Source of the DNA: Paramacrobiotus richtersi
Taxonomy: Eukaryota; Tardigrada; Eutardigrada; Parachela; Macrobiotidae
Direction: 5' to 3'
DNA: 23,453 bases
Assembly (NCBI GenBank): GCA_034698045.1
Contig: JAQGAU010000826.1
Location: forward strand, 1 to 23,453
Below the pieces are notes generated by a model, which was not told the origin of the DNA, made no database searches, and worked only from the letters and a program-made list of their open reading frames with translations. Made by a program: the position numbers and the translations under genes. Below are positions 1 through 8,939 of this stretch, one piece after another (positions within the stretch are counted from its first letter, which is position 1; each line of letters starts with the position of its first letter).

Positions 1-1
1 G

Positions 2-127
2 ACCGCTTTCATTAAGCACCGTATTAGTTTAGCAGTAGTTAAAGGAAATGCAGCTTCTGTTTTGGGTACTCTACCCGTCCGTTCGAAGGTGTCTGGTGAC
101 GATTACGGTTGTTCTTTCAGTGTTTGA
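2..127 (+). mobile_element. LINE C-terminal tail fragment (3' piece)
   Basis: One open frame from base 2 reads TAFIKHRISLAVVKGNAASV and then LGTLP, ending at a stop at 125-127. The same peptide block recurs on the minus strand near 3330 (TAFIKHRICLAVDKGNAACV) and, more decayed, at 8720-8790 and 9890-9960. From memory it matches the extreme C-terminal region of invertebrate LINE polyproteins, after the reverse transcriptase. Only the last 40 or so residues are inside the window. It lies antisense within the presumed intron 5 of NR-like locus A. Identification rests on recurrence within the window plus recall of the family. Confidence 0.6.
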
Positions 128-256
128 ATTTTAACGTACAGGAGTAGTCTCGATGCGCTGGCTTCTGTACCAGCCAATAAAGTGGGACATATTATGTACG
201 CATAATCTCCAGCTTAAAGACCAGCAATAATAAAACCTTGCTATTGGTGCATACAC

Positions 257-643
257 CAAGGAAGTAATCAGGTACTTTGCGGTCAGCAGATTTTTCTGGT
301 CCCTTTCATCCAGCTCAAGAAATCCAGGCAGCAACGAGGCAAATCGGATCAGCCGGATTACATCGTCCTCTACCGTTCTGGCCATAAGCTGTATGATTTT
401 GGCCGGAGTAGCCTGCGGCTGATGCTGCAGCACAACAAAGACTGTCCTCAGAATGTTTACAGGTTCTTGTTCTCTCCGATGCAAGCACGGTTCCCACGAA
501 CTGTGGTTTGCTTACCGGAATCTGGCCATCTCGAACTGCGGCAACCATCAAGTGTGACCACGATTCAGTCCGGTCTCCCGTCTCCGTACGCGGATTCACA
601 TGCGCTACGCACCGCGGTGGCGGCCTTTTGTACAGCTAAATGG
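257..643 (-). pseudogene. NR-LBD locus A: partial exon 4 and intact exon 5 of a nuclear-receptor LBD gene
   Basis: Exon 5 (424 down to 257) is open for 56 codons. It contains the LBD helix 3-5 signature FASLLPGFLELDERDQKNLL, with an acceptor ending CTGCAG and a donor GTGTAT. Exon 4 (643 to 516) keeps its 3' half, with SWSHLMVAAVRDGQIP before donor GTAAGC, and intron 4 is 91 nt. Exon 4 has a 7-nt tandem duplication (GGAGACG then GGAGACC), which shifts the frame. Its 5' half and exons 1-3 are missing: upstream of 643 the sequence instead matches the region 5' of locus D. Exons 6-7, if present, lie left of the window. I call it a pseudogene; the LBD assignment is by motif and by alignment with B, C and D. 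Confidence 0.75.
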
Positions 644-915
644 GTAAACTCTTATGGTGTATTCGCAGCCGCAGGAGAACTCCACAGCTTCGGTTGTAAA
701 AACAGACTCGCTGTCGAACAGCGCTCCCAGGCTAATCCGTATCGCAAATCGATGTAGGACGAATTGATAATTATTAAGCTGAAGTAACCGTTGCAACTGA
801 ACATATCTCGTACCGTCACATACAGCATCTTGTGGAAGAAACCAGCCAGCCAGACCTGCCGTGCCAGGACGGGCGGAACAGGCACCGTCTGCTAGCGCGT
901 TTTATAAGCACGGTA
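644..915 (-). promoter_or_regulatory. Upstream block of locus A, shared with locus D
   Basis: This stretch aligns by eye with 21515-21800, upstream of the start exon of locus D. Shared pieces include GAGAACTCCACAGCTTCGG, GGCTAATCCGTATNG and a block around CACCGNCTGCT...TAAGCACG (881-913). A weaker match lies upstream of B (17450-17500 and 18229-18260). In B and D this lies upstream of the ATG, so it is probably promoter or 5' untranslated sequence. In A it is joined directly to exon 4. No TATA box or start site could be assigned. The short ORFs crossing it are not conserved in frame between A and D. Confidence 0.5.
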
Positions 916-951
916 CACATCATAGTACGACTGCAGAGATAGGGCATCTTC

Positions 952-1361
952 AGTCTTCTCCCCCCAAGACTCGCTGCAACCGGTGAACTATAGACTCCTT
1001 ACGCACATACATATGTGAACAATTACAACCTCGATATTATAATTACAACCAACGATACTGATTTTGGATGTATTTTTAATGAATATGCATTGCAGTAGTG
1101 TCACATGCGCAGGCTTTTGCTTTCCGGTACGGCTTTCGTAATAAACATATTACAACCTCTAACGGATATGGATGGCAACAGCTAGCGGACAGAAAACTGG
1201 AGCAAGAAAGCAAAATCGATACCGTACTATTGTAAGTTGCGTCATGTGTACCAGATGCACAACACAGACAAGCTAACTGTAACTGCGCCGTGATTGCCAT
1301 CAAGCGCACATTTTCTCATCGGTACAGGGAACGCTCCGGGGAATACGACGAATCCGATCGG
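952..1361. repeat. Intergenic repeat R, copy 1 (second copy at 22389-22656)
   Basis: The segment matches 22389-22656 in the same orientation, from GGTGAACTATAGACTCCT through GCAAGAAAGCAAAATCGAT to CGAATCCGATCGG. It lies upstream of locus A as copy 2 lies upstream of locus D, so it marks an A/D segmental duplication. Copy 1 differs mainly by a 116-nt insertion with a flanking 11-nt direct repeat (1022-1159). At its right edge the match stops at 1361, where LINE sequence begins. ORFs in it are not convincingly coding. Confidence 0.8.
1033..1148. mobile_element. Small insertion flanked by 11-nt direct repeats
   Basis: ATTACAACCTC occurs at 1022-1032 and again at 1149-1159. The homologous empty site at 22455-22465 has it once, directly followed by TAACGGATATG as after the second copy here. 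The 116 nt between the repeats is therefore an insertion with a target-site-like duplication. It has no clear terminal inverted repeats and no poly-A end, so it could be a short SINE-like or MITE-like piece, or filler DNA from repair. Confidence 0.65.
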
Positions 1362-2170
1362 TGTTTTCTACTATTTCCGTTCGTAAGAAGAGACATTTAT
1401 TCTTCAGCAGACCAATCCAGTTTACATCGTCGAGTGCATTTCGAAAATGCGTTGTTCTGTCTTCTGTGATCTTCCATGTTAATTTTGCTTTCGAGCTTCG
1501 GTTTATCTTTCTTGTGCTAACTTTTAAAGGGACCGCCGAATGATCGTTAGAACATGAAAGTGGTGCAGTGTTACTTGCATCCGTGCACAATAAACGCGTC
1601 GATGCTAAGCACAGACCCAGGACCTTGTTTTGTCTGGTCGGGAACGTCACGATCTGCTTCAGATTAAACTCTTTCAAACTTTCCAAAAACGTTTTCCCAA
1701 CTTTATTTGACGACGTCGACGTGTTCCAGCACACAAACGGCAAATTAAAATCGCCCAGTAACAAGACGTTTGAGGGTGCTGAAACTAAAAACGATTCTCT
1801 GATATTTTCGATAAAATTCGGAATTCGGTCACCTTACTAGGCGGACAGTAGAAAACACCTACCAGAAGGCCAGCACTCGGTAACTCAACAAAAATCGGCT
1901 CGAGTTCTCCGCATTCTAAATCAAACCGTCTGACTGCCTGTGGAGCTTTCTTTGCTACTGCACAAACGCCTCCACCATACGCTTCGGTACCACGACAACG
2001 ACGAAAAACATTACAAGACCGCAAGTCTGCTAAACTGTTGTCAGTGTAATGATCTTTGTCCCACGTTTCCACAAGACAAACAACGTCAGCAAGACCACAA
2101 AACTCTTTGTCAGACTTATCGTGCTTTCATCTTCGCTACGAAATTTCACCCCTATCAGTTTTCCTGATTA
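1362..2170 (-). pseudogene. LINE ORF2 N-terminal AP-endonuclease remnant
   Basis: Ordered endonuclease motifs are visible: ADVVCLVETWDKD, then AYGGGVCAVAKK, then GVFYCPPS (near 1850), LLGDFNLPFVCWNT (near 1750), VTFPTRQNK (near 1650) and SCSNDHSAVPL (near 1540). These are the landmark segments of LINE exonuclease-endonuclease-phosphatase domains, which nick target DNA for target-primed reverse transcription. The frame changes between about 1785 and 1764. After the endonuclease only a short linker (RNALDDVNWIGLL) remains before the junction at 1361/1362, so the polymerase part is absent. Confidence 0.8.
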
Positions 2171-2274
2171 GAGTTTGCGTTAACTTTCGCTTCCTTTTCC
2201 TCAATGATTCGATCACTGCTGACCTTCGGAAAATATACTTCCAAAGATTAGCTGATACGTTGCTAGGCCAGTTC

Positions 2275-3060
2275 CTAGCGTTTAACATAACTGATTCTCA
2301 CTCCTTGAAAGTACCTACGCGCGCAAACGTTGTTCGTTGTGCGGCGTAAATCATCTTTATGCCTGTTCTTGACAGAAACGCACCTGACCTTTACATTTTT
2401 ACTCTCCAGAAATAGTTTCAAGGACTCATCACTACAATCTTTTGGCAGTCCGTGCACGCAGAAACCCCTGTGCGGTCCAGGCTTTAAGGTTAAAGCGCTC
2501 ACTAAGGGATCGTTGGTGTTCTCAGTCTGTGAGCCACGCACACTTTGCCGGTTTCGATCGTTACCAAATCCATTCGGCTTCTGACTGTTACCGGCAGGAT
2601 TACTAGTAGGAAGCGAATTTACCTGGCGTGATGGCTGTTTCTGATATCGGTAATGATTGATGTTCCAATACTCCCCTCCCGCGGATGCGACTTCAGCGAA
2701 ACCCCGGTTACGCGCCGAATCCGCCTGTGCAACGGCGTAGTACGCGTGGCCGACGCCATCGTTGATTCCGGTATATACTGGTTCTTCGAAGTCTGTGCAG
2801 ATTGCCGAAAGGGGTTTCAGCACACCGTTAACTTTCTCTCCAATCACAACCGCATCTTCTTGCATTTTACGTACCTCTTCCTTCGTCTTCAGTAGTTAGT
2901 CTTCCACATGGCTGGAAATTTTGATCTGGAAATCTGCAGGTGCCTGAATACGATCTTTGAGGCCCCCGGTTTCCTGAACAACTTGCTCAACGATCGTCTT
3001 CATTTGGGAGGCATCCCCCGTAGAATGATCAACATTCACCTTTCCGTGCCAAGTCCTCTG
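2275..3060 (-). pseudogene. LINE ORF1 protein remnant
   Basis: The frame runs from about 3060 through a charged, helix-rich stretch (QMKTIVEQVVQETGGLKDRI, then KTKEEVRKMQEDAVV), with one in-frame TAA near 2897, and then stays open from 2865 to a stop at 2275. The C-terminal half contains GPHRGFCVHGLPKDCSDESL followed by KLFLESKNVKVRCVSVKN, which looks like the RRM-like fold seen in ORF1 proteins of CR1-type LINEs, the presumed nucleic-acid-binding part. The middle is Gln/Asn/Ser-rich linker. It sits immediately 5' of the endonuclease region, as expected for ORF1. Family placement is inference from layout and motif style. Confidence 0.6.
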
Positions 3061-3239
3061 TTCGCTGGAGCAAGTCTGTGCAGACGGCTTTCAGGGACTA
3101 CACTTCAGATTCCTTCTCACCGATTCTTTTTGTCGTTTTCAGCGAACTGAGCACTAGCTGCCGTATCACTGGAATCAAAACTGTGAAAACCTGTACATTT
3201 CCACTTGTGGCCTTGCACTTTTCCGATCCATAAAGGAGA

Positions 3240-3990
3240 TCGACTTTGTCCAAAAGAAACTTTGACGAATCCATTGGAGCTGGATAATAAAATCAGTAAC
3301 AAGAACACATGCGGCATTGCCCTTATCAACTGCCAGACATATACGATGCTTAATGAAGGCCGTGGATCTTGACTCCCCAGTTAACTCCCGAATCTTACGT
3401 CCAGCGAACTGAATAAGTTCGACGAAGGCGGCCACTAATGTTCCTAAGGTTTCCACAGCCAGTGGATAAAACAAATATCCACGTTCTTCTACAAAATCAT
3501 AGGTGATCCGCTTCCTGTTTTTGGCCAACCGTGCAACATGTCCAGCCTCTTTAGAGCTTCCTCTAACATATGTATCGGCCGCAGTATCCGAGCATGTAGC
3601 ATCCCATACAACTGCTTTTCCATGCCGTACCGGAATCAATGTCATGTCATCCAGGCTCTTTCAATCCACTGTCGATAGACCTGGTGGCTCTCTTTGACTT
3701 GGGACCTGCACACTCAAAGGATCTTCGAATAACGTTATTCAGTTCGATCTGTCGCTTCCACCTTCCCTTGCTATACCGACATGACAAACCGTGATGGCCA
3801 ACTGGCTCCACATGTGCTGCGCAGTTGGTACACTCATGTGCTTCGATTCTTCGTGCCCGATTTTCTCCTGTTTCGTGACGGATATTCCCGGCCAGTATCG
3901 ACAACAGACGGTGTGCTTCCGGGCCCCATGGCCCCAGTGTCTCAAATCCTAACGGACAGAATATATAGTTTATAGTGCTGTTTCGGTATT
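3240..3990 (-). mobile_element. LINE C-terminal tail, two pieces joined (CCHC motif plus PD...WDAT domain)
   Basis: From 3960 down, FCPLGFETLGPWGPEAHRLL then HETGENRARR is the end of one tail module. It runs directly into the beginning of another: CTNC...GHHGLSC, a CCHC zinc-knuckle-like motif near 3830-3780. A frame change near 3690-3645 is followed by DDMTLIPVRHGKAVVWDATC, then YPLAVETLG (near 3470), then TAFIKHRICLAVDKGNAACV (near 3330). The order CCHC, then an acidic-D...WDAT core, then ETLG and RGNAA-like blocks matches the C-terminal region I recall from invertebrate LINE polyproteins. At least one frameshift and one stop (TGA in the linker) are present. It lies head to tail with the LINE 5' piece at 1362-3180. 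Confidence 0.65.
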
Positions 3991-4089
3991 TGATCATTGA
4001 TGACTTTTGGGTGTTTAGCCTGCTCGGCTGCTGCTCCGGCTTTCTTGGATGTTGCTGGGAGGTAAGACAAGGCAACTGTTCACAGGTAG

Positions 4090-4880
4090 TGGTACAGTGG
4101 CACTTACTCGGTACTTGTTCGTTGGAAAATGTACTCTTTCGTTCGCTTAATTTTTACCCTAGTTCCTGGTGGATTTTGATGGCTGAAGTGCCAGCATCCG
4201 GACACCACGATCCAAGGGTTCGTCAAAGGGTTTGCCCATTTATTAAAATGATACCGCAAAGATCGAGATAACCCGTTTGTTAAGCTTATGAAGGCGTTCA
4301 TAACATGAGAATTTAAAACCAACCCATGTAAATTCATATAACTGATCGATCTGCATGATGCGCATGCGGTATCTCAGTATGGACATCTCGCGTTTTTCCA
4401 TGATTCGCAACCGACAGACGAAGACGAAGCTATGATTGCAGCTATTTCGCCAAAAATATAACCTTCCAGTTCTTCTGCATGCTGCACGCCTAAGTCGCGT
4501 GACGCCTCGGCGGATAGCTTTATCGCGGGCAGTTAGTATGACCGCGACAATACGACCTGTAACGAAGCTGAGGCGTTTCGGCGACATTCGAACTTTGGAT
4601 TTTGGCGCTGGACATTTACGTGCTCCTGTACCTTTTTAGAACCGTAGCTTTATTTAGGCAGTTATTTCGTTTGTTGATTCCTGCATAAGACTGGTCATCT
4701 TTTCTAGTTTGGCAGCTTTTCACAAACAATTAACAGCTTGTATAAATAATGCACATTCAGATAAATTTTCCACAAAAATTTGCACATTATTTTCTGAAAG
4801 AAAAAGGATCAAAATTTAATACTGCAGCAATTCATGTAAATTTTCGTCGCTGCGTTTTTCACGGAATATCATACATGACG
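4090..4880. other. No recognisable gene
   Basis: Overlapping ORFs of 67-114 residues exist on both strands (the longest on the minus strand at 4243-4587, Arg-rich), but none shows a domain, signal peptide or repeat relation to the rest of the window. The stretch could be diverged LINE sequence upstream of the tail pieces, but I see no reverse transcriptase motifs. From about 4640 it becomes A+T-rich. Confidence 0.4.
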
Positions 4881-5112
4881 AAATACAGTGCCCTGTTACA
4901 ACATACATAAATATCCGTATCACCATCCACATATACATGTACGTACGACTGCATACATATTAGCCTCACAAGAATTTTCGCCGGTCATATTGATTCTGCA
5001 AATCATATTTGTCTCTAGGCTTTGTCGTGCGATGCTTCTGATGTGTTATTTCTTGTTCGCATTAAGACAGACAGCGTTGACCCGGTATTGGTGTTATTGG
5101 TCGACTCGACCA

Positions 5113-5493
5113 ATGAATGCGGAAGTAGTCCTTTTTTTGGTTTTCAGTGTGAAATTGTCCGGCGCTGAGTTGAGAATCCGTTGCACGATCGCGATATCGT
5201 CTAGCACGAGGTCACACGATCTGTACGAAGCGCTACAAGATCACATAGCTAACGTTGCAAAAGCAATAATTTTGCTATCACATTTTGTTTGCGCTCCAGG
5301 CCACTTTCGGTTTGTAAACGGAAGTTCAAGTTCTGAAAAAAGCGGATCGACAAAAGCGGAAGCTCATCGATCAAGCAAGATAACTTCGGTAACAGACTGT
5401 TTCTCTTACTCCAATGCGGGCTGGTATTTGAACAGTGGACATGTTGCAGTCTGCGGCTTACCAGACTGTGTAACCCCAGCTGGCCAGAATTAA
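5113..5493 (+). CDS. Possible small secreted protein or 5' exon of the CUB gene
   Basis: The frame is open from well upstream; the ATG at 5113 gives 126 residues beginning MNAEVVLFLVFSVKLSGAEL, a plausible signal peptide. The mature part has a Ser/Lys-rich stretch and cysteines in FVCAPGHF, TDCFS, VAVCGLPDCV. No family recognised. It ends 28 nt before the ATG of the CUB-domain gene. A GT at 5470 follows a complete codon, and a good acceptor TTTTCAG ends at 5521, so splicing would join this frame in phase to 5522 with a 52-nt intron. In that case both are one gene and the hydrophobic stretch at 5530-5590 is a membrane segment. It may also be non-coding. Confidence 0.35.
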   Translation: MNAEVVLFLVFSVKLSGAELRIRCTIAISSSTRSHDLYEALQDHIANVAKAIILLSHFVCAPGHFRFVNGSSSSEKSGSTKAEAHRSSKITSVTDCFSYSNAGWYLNSGHVAVCGLPDCVTPAGQN

Positions 5494-5521
5494 GTGTTCA
5501 GGTCAGGAGAGCTGTTTTCAG

Positions 5522-7397
5522 ATGGCAGCACTATCTGTAGAAGTTGCTGCGGTGTGGCTTGTCCTATTAATTTCACGGAGCAGCGGCCAAAATGAGCGAT
5601 TTCTCCCGATGGGCCGCTTCCGATGGATGACGCTGACAATGAACGGTCAACAGCTGGACGTCTTCAATTCCACGACATCCTCATCGCAGTCACTGGCCGA
5701 GACACTCGGCCGTCCCCCAGTTGACACGTCGTTACCGGCCGGCGTGGATGCCGCAGCCGTGGCCGCGGAGGAGGCCCGCATCAAGTCTTTTATAAATTCA
5801 TGCCCAAGACAAACACTCTTGGCCTACCTTCGTTCATCGTTGCCCGTGCTCGCCACCGGGCGCCCGCTGCGCCGACCCCCTTTCACGCTGTAACCAGGAG
5901 AACAAGTGCGCCTGTGACGGGCGCCTGGGGTACACCGATTCTACGGGAACCAGATGCCTGGCATATGCAACTACTACGAGAACCAGCCCCACCACAACGC
6001 GTAAGCTGTGAAATAGGGCCTTTGCCAGCTGTGGCCCGGTATGACCTATGAAGTATGAAGAACCTCGGTACAGTGATACATATTACATCGATTATCCATT
6101 GCGCATTTACGTAGCTTGTTTTTTGTTTGTACAGTAAATTATTGTACTTATCTTTTTCAGCTTGTTATTACCAGCCAGTCGGCTGACTCGGCTAATAAAA
6201 TCCTTACTGCTGCAGTTAATTACCGCCAGTAGATAAAAAGGGCAGAAGGTAACGCTTTCATAATCATCGCCGTATAACCGATCCGTAAAAAATTCACCAA
6301 TCAAACGAAACGCTTGTCCCAGTTATCACGTGACGGAACAGTAGCTAAAAAATCAGTGGCATTACCGCGCACGATCAATATCAAACGCTTCCAAAAGCGG
6401 CTTTTCTGCAGGATTCAGGAGAAGCGTGGCACAGTCTGAATAAAGATAGGTGATCAATATCACCAGTACTAATGATGGCTCCGTTCTTGTAGTGCCAACC
6501 ACGACGCGGACAACCACCTCCACGTCGACCACCATGACGACCTCCACTACGCCCACCACGACGACCACCACGACATCCACCACTTCGACTACAACAGCCA
6601 CTACGACGCCGCCCTGTTTGTTCGATACCAGCGTTCCTTCGTACACGGGTCCCGTAAACGACGGTTGTCCAGTTTTCGCTCCACCGACACCGCCATGTGT
6701 ACAAATTGCTCCCGGTAAGTATTGAACAATGGTTTCGTCCGTTCGGAAAGAGGGAACCGGTAACTGTCTTTGCATGCAGACTGTGATAACGGCGGGAACA
6801 CATCTTCTACAGTAATGACTGCGGGTGTCCCGGTCGTGCTCTTTTCACCCAGTTATCCCGCCGACTATGGTGGAGACAAGTATTGCTCCTGGGAGTTCAC
6901 AGCTCCCTCCTCTTGTTACACCCTACAGGTGAGATATAGACATGCACACCGTTGTTCCCGGCTGCGCAGCGTATGACGAGGTATTCTTCCAGATTACGGT
7001 TGTGGAATTTCATGTGGAAACCTTTGTATTGTGCTGAATATCTGTCAACAAGACGTACTCTGATAATTTATGTTGCTCTTTGCTCACAGAACGGCATTGG
7101 CTGTCATGACTCGATCGACTTTGCCGGTTTGAAAAGGCGATGCGACACAGTTTGCCCGTCCTCGTCGGTCATCCCGGTTGCAGCTAACACTGTGGTATTA
7201 CAGTTGCATGATCAAACTTGCAGAATGAAATTGTGCATTCCTACTTTGTTTGTCGGAATTTGTCTTTTTAAACTGTGACTTGTAACGTCTTGGGTTTGCA
7301 GGGCTTCCTCTTCGAAGCCGATGCGGACACCGGCCCTGAAGCTCCATACCATTTCAAGTTCCTCATCGAAGCTGTACCTACCGCCCCTTGTCCCTAG
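5522..7397 (+). CDS. Secreted or membrane CUB-domain protein with Cys-rich module and Thr-rich stalk
   Basis: ATG 5522 starts a signal peptide (AALSVEVAAVWLVLLISRS, cleavage near GQ). A Cys-rich EGF/EB-like module follows (RCADPLSRCNQENKCACDG, 5865-5925), then donor GTAAGC at 6001. Exon 6493-6714 encodes a Thr-rich, mucin-like stalk and ends at GTAAGT. Exon 6780-6928 begins the CUB domain (SPSYPADYGGDKYCSWEF) and ends at GTGAGA. It continues at 6993-7025 (ITVVEFHVETF) and from 7090 (GCHDSIDFAG), with a last exon 7302-7397 (YHFKFLIEAV) ending in TAG. CUB domains mediate extracellular protein or glycan binding. The frame changes once between the signal-peptide part and the Cys-rich part (5800-5850), from a missed small intron or a frameshift. 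The donor after 7090 (7205-7255) is unresolved. Confidence 0.65.
6495..6608 (+). repeat. ACC/ACG-rich low-complexity tract (Thr stalk)
   Basis: The tract is built of ACN-rich triplets coding mostly Thr with Ser, as in mucin-type O-glycosylated stalks. It lies inside the CUB gene exon that starts at 6493. Its antisense frames give Val-rich and Arg/Gly-rich ORFs, which are composition artefacts. Confidence 0.8.
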
Positions 7398-7921
7398 TCC
7401 CCAGAATCCGTTCAGCTGAGTTGTTGGCACAGGCAATGAAATACCCCATGTGGCTAGATAACAATCCGGTTTTTCGGTAATAATTCATGATACTGTAAGA
7501 GTACGATTTGGGCGCGAATGTTCCCTTTACTTGTGCGACTCGCTGTGCCGTTTGTACCATCCAAGCGAGTGCGCATAACTCCGCTGGTAGCTTTTTACCG
7601 CCTGTTCTTCTGCGTTGGTTCTGGCTCTTGTATATTTATGCATGAACCGGGTCGATCCTAAAAAACGAGAAACAAATGTGTGCTGGTTCCGTTCGTTGCG
7701 GTGTGGTCCATGTGACGTCACCACGTTGTATGTTTTTTTCTGCACAGTGCACTGCACTTCTTTTTAATGGTTCACGCAGGTGTCGTTCTGATATCTACAT
7801 AAAACAATCCAATTAACTAATGACTTGTTGCAATCAGTACGACGGAGTACAGTGCTCGTAATCAACTGGGCATTACCACGCATGATTTCTATACTTAAAC
7901 GTTGAAACAAACAAAAAAACA
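7398..7921. other. Intergenic, no recognisable gene
   Basis: Only short unrelated ORFs occur on the minus strand (60-76 residues). No poly-A signal for the CUB gene stood out. I see no repeat of other parts of the window here. Confidence 0.4.
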
Positions 7922-7923
7922 AG

Positions 7924-8199
7924 TCGATCGACTTTCCCCGGTTTCAAAAACGTTGTGTGTGGTGATTTGTAATCTGTCGACAGCGGCTCTACCGCGACCG
8001 CGGCATGCCGGTGGGCTGCTCATTCATCAAATATTTGTCCACTTTCACACGCGATCAGCCCAAGCTAAGCACTGCAGTTAACAGTCAGAACGCCTTCTTC
8101 CAATTCCAGATTGAAAGCAGCGTCTGCGACTCTCCACCCGCAGTTCAGGACCGCGAACCGCTGGCCAACTTCCCGCAGACCATTGTGCTGGATGCGTAG
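7924..8199 (+). pseudogene. Probable decayed partial copy of the CUB domain 3' part
   Basis: TCGATCGACTTT at 7924 begins a block resembling 7110-7160 of the CUB gene: SIDFPRFQKRC here against SIDFAGLKRRC there. The same frame meets a TGA, then is open from about 8005 to a TAG at 8197-8199 and includes AFFQFQIESSVCDSPP, comparable to YHFKFLIEAVPTAPCP at the end of the CUB gene. Intron boundaries are not evident, so it could be a retained 3' exon pair after duplication or a second diverged gene end. Assignment is tentative. Confidence 0.4.
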
Positions 8200-8404
8200 T
8201 TCATCGACGCACGCACCACGGTACAACTACACTGTATGAGCACGAGCGGACTGCGGTACCTGCGGGATCCGAGTTGACACTACGGGACATCACGGCTTGT
8301 CGTGTCGGATTAATAAGGGATGCGGGCTTCGGCATGTTGAGTTGAAAGGACTGCTGAAAGTGTAAGTTAACCTTGTCAGCTTGTTTTGTTGTTTTGTTCA
8401 CCGA

Positions 8405-8800
8405 TACTTGAACCCGGAGGACTTTTTCGGGACGCTAGCCGGCCTGACAGACTAATCCTGGTTCCTGTTAGTGGCGTTAAACCGCTTGCCTGGGATGCTA
8501 CTTGGACGTGTACAGTCGCTGCTTCTCATGTTGCGGACAGTGTCAGACGGCCGGGTACGCCACACTGCAGGCCGAGAACCGGAAGCGACGCCTATACTCA
8601 AATCTCGAGCAGCGTGGTCATTGTTTTACCCTTTGGCCGTCGGGACTTCTGGAACCTTCGGCGCCGCCTTCATTGAGTGGATTTGGTTTATGGGGAGAAA
8701 GTCTCGCTCGACGGCTTTTATTGAGCGTATTTTGTTTGCTGTTGTCAGAGGTAACACTGCCGCTCTTTGGGCACACTGCCGACTGTTTCTCGTTTTAACC
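8405..8800 (+). mobile_element. LINE C-terminal tail fragment, frameshifted
   Basis: The fragment reads LEPGGLFRDASRPDRLILVP and then KPLAWDATWTC, the PD...WDAT core, at about 8408-8515. AENRKRRLYSNLEQRG follows in a second frame (8570-8615) and YPLAVGTSGTFGAAFIEWIW then TAFIERILFAVVRGNTAALW in a third (8625-8775). The order matches the minus-strand tail at 3690-3240. At least two frame changes show decay. It probably derives from a 5'-truncated LINE insertion with its 3' side to the right; a clear poly-A or microsatellite end is not seen before 8940. Confidence 0.65.
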
Positions 8801-8939
8801 GAAATGATGATGCGCGTTATTTTCTTTTAATATTCGCACTTTGGACCTTGTAGCGTTCTCTTGGTGCCTTTGCACCATGTGATGTATTTTGGCGGTTTTC
8901 GTCCAATAAATTAGCTGTATGCACTAGCTCTTAACGTTA

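Larger units (their letters stand above)
1362..3180 (-). mobile_element. LINE retrotransposon: 5' part (ORF1 + AP endonuclease), no reverse transcriptase
   Basis: Read on the minus strand, an ORF1 region (about 3060 to 2275) is followed by the start of ORF2 with an endonuclease region (about 2170 to 1362). The element stops before any reverse transcriptase motif, exactly where repeat R begins. Keeping the 5' half and losing the 3' half is the reverse of ordinary LINE 5' truncation, so a later deletion or rearrangement is likely. The endonuclease style (GDFNLP, PTR, SNDHS) fits CR1/L2/Jockey-type elements; the exact clade is not resolved. Several stops and frame changes show it is dead. Confidence 0.8.

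Noticed and set aside
315-599. Apparent frameshift between the DGQIP block and the HQPQAT block in all four loci
   Set aside because: A clean intron of 62-94 nt (donor GTAAGC, GTAAAC or GTAGGC; acceptor ...TGCAG) separates them in every copy, so this is splicing rather than a lesion.
1076-1309. Minus-strand ORF with MAITAQLQLACLCCASGTH, similar to one at 22465-22659
   Set aside because: The similarity follows the DNA repeat R. Indels shift the frame between the two copies, so selection on protein is not shown.
6362-6803. Val-rich and Arg/Gly-rich minus-strand ORFs opposite the Thr tract
   Set aside because: They are mirror translations of the ACC/ACG repeat and have no independent support.
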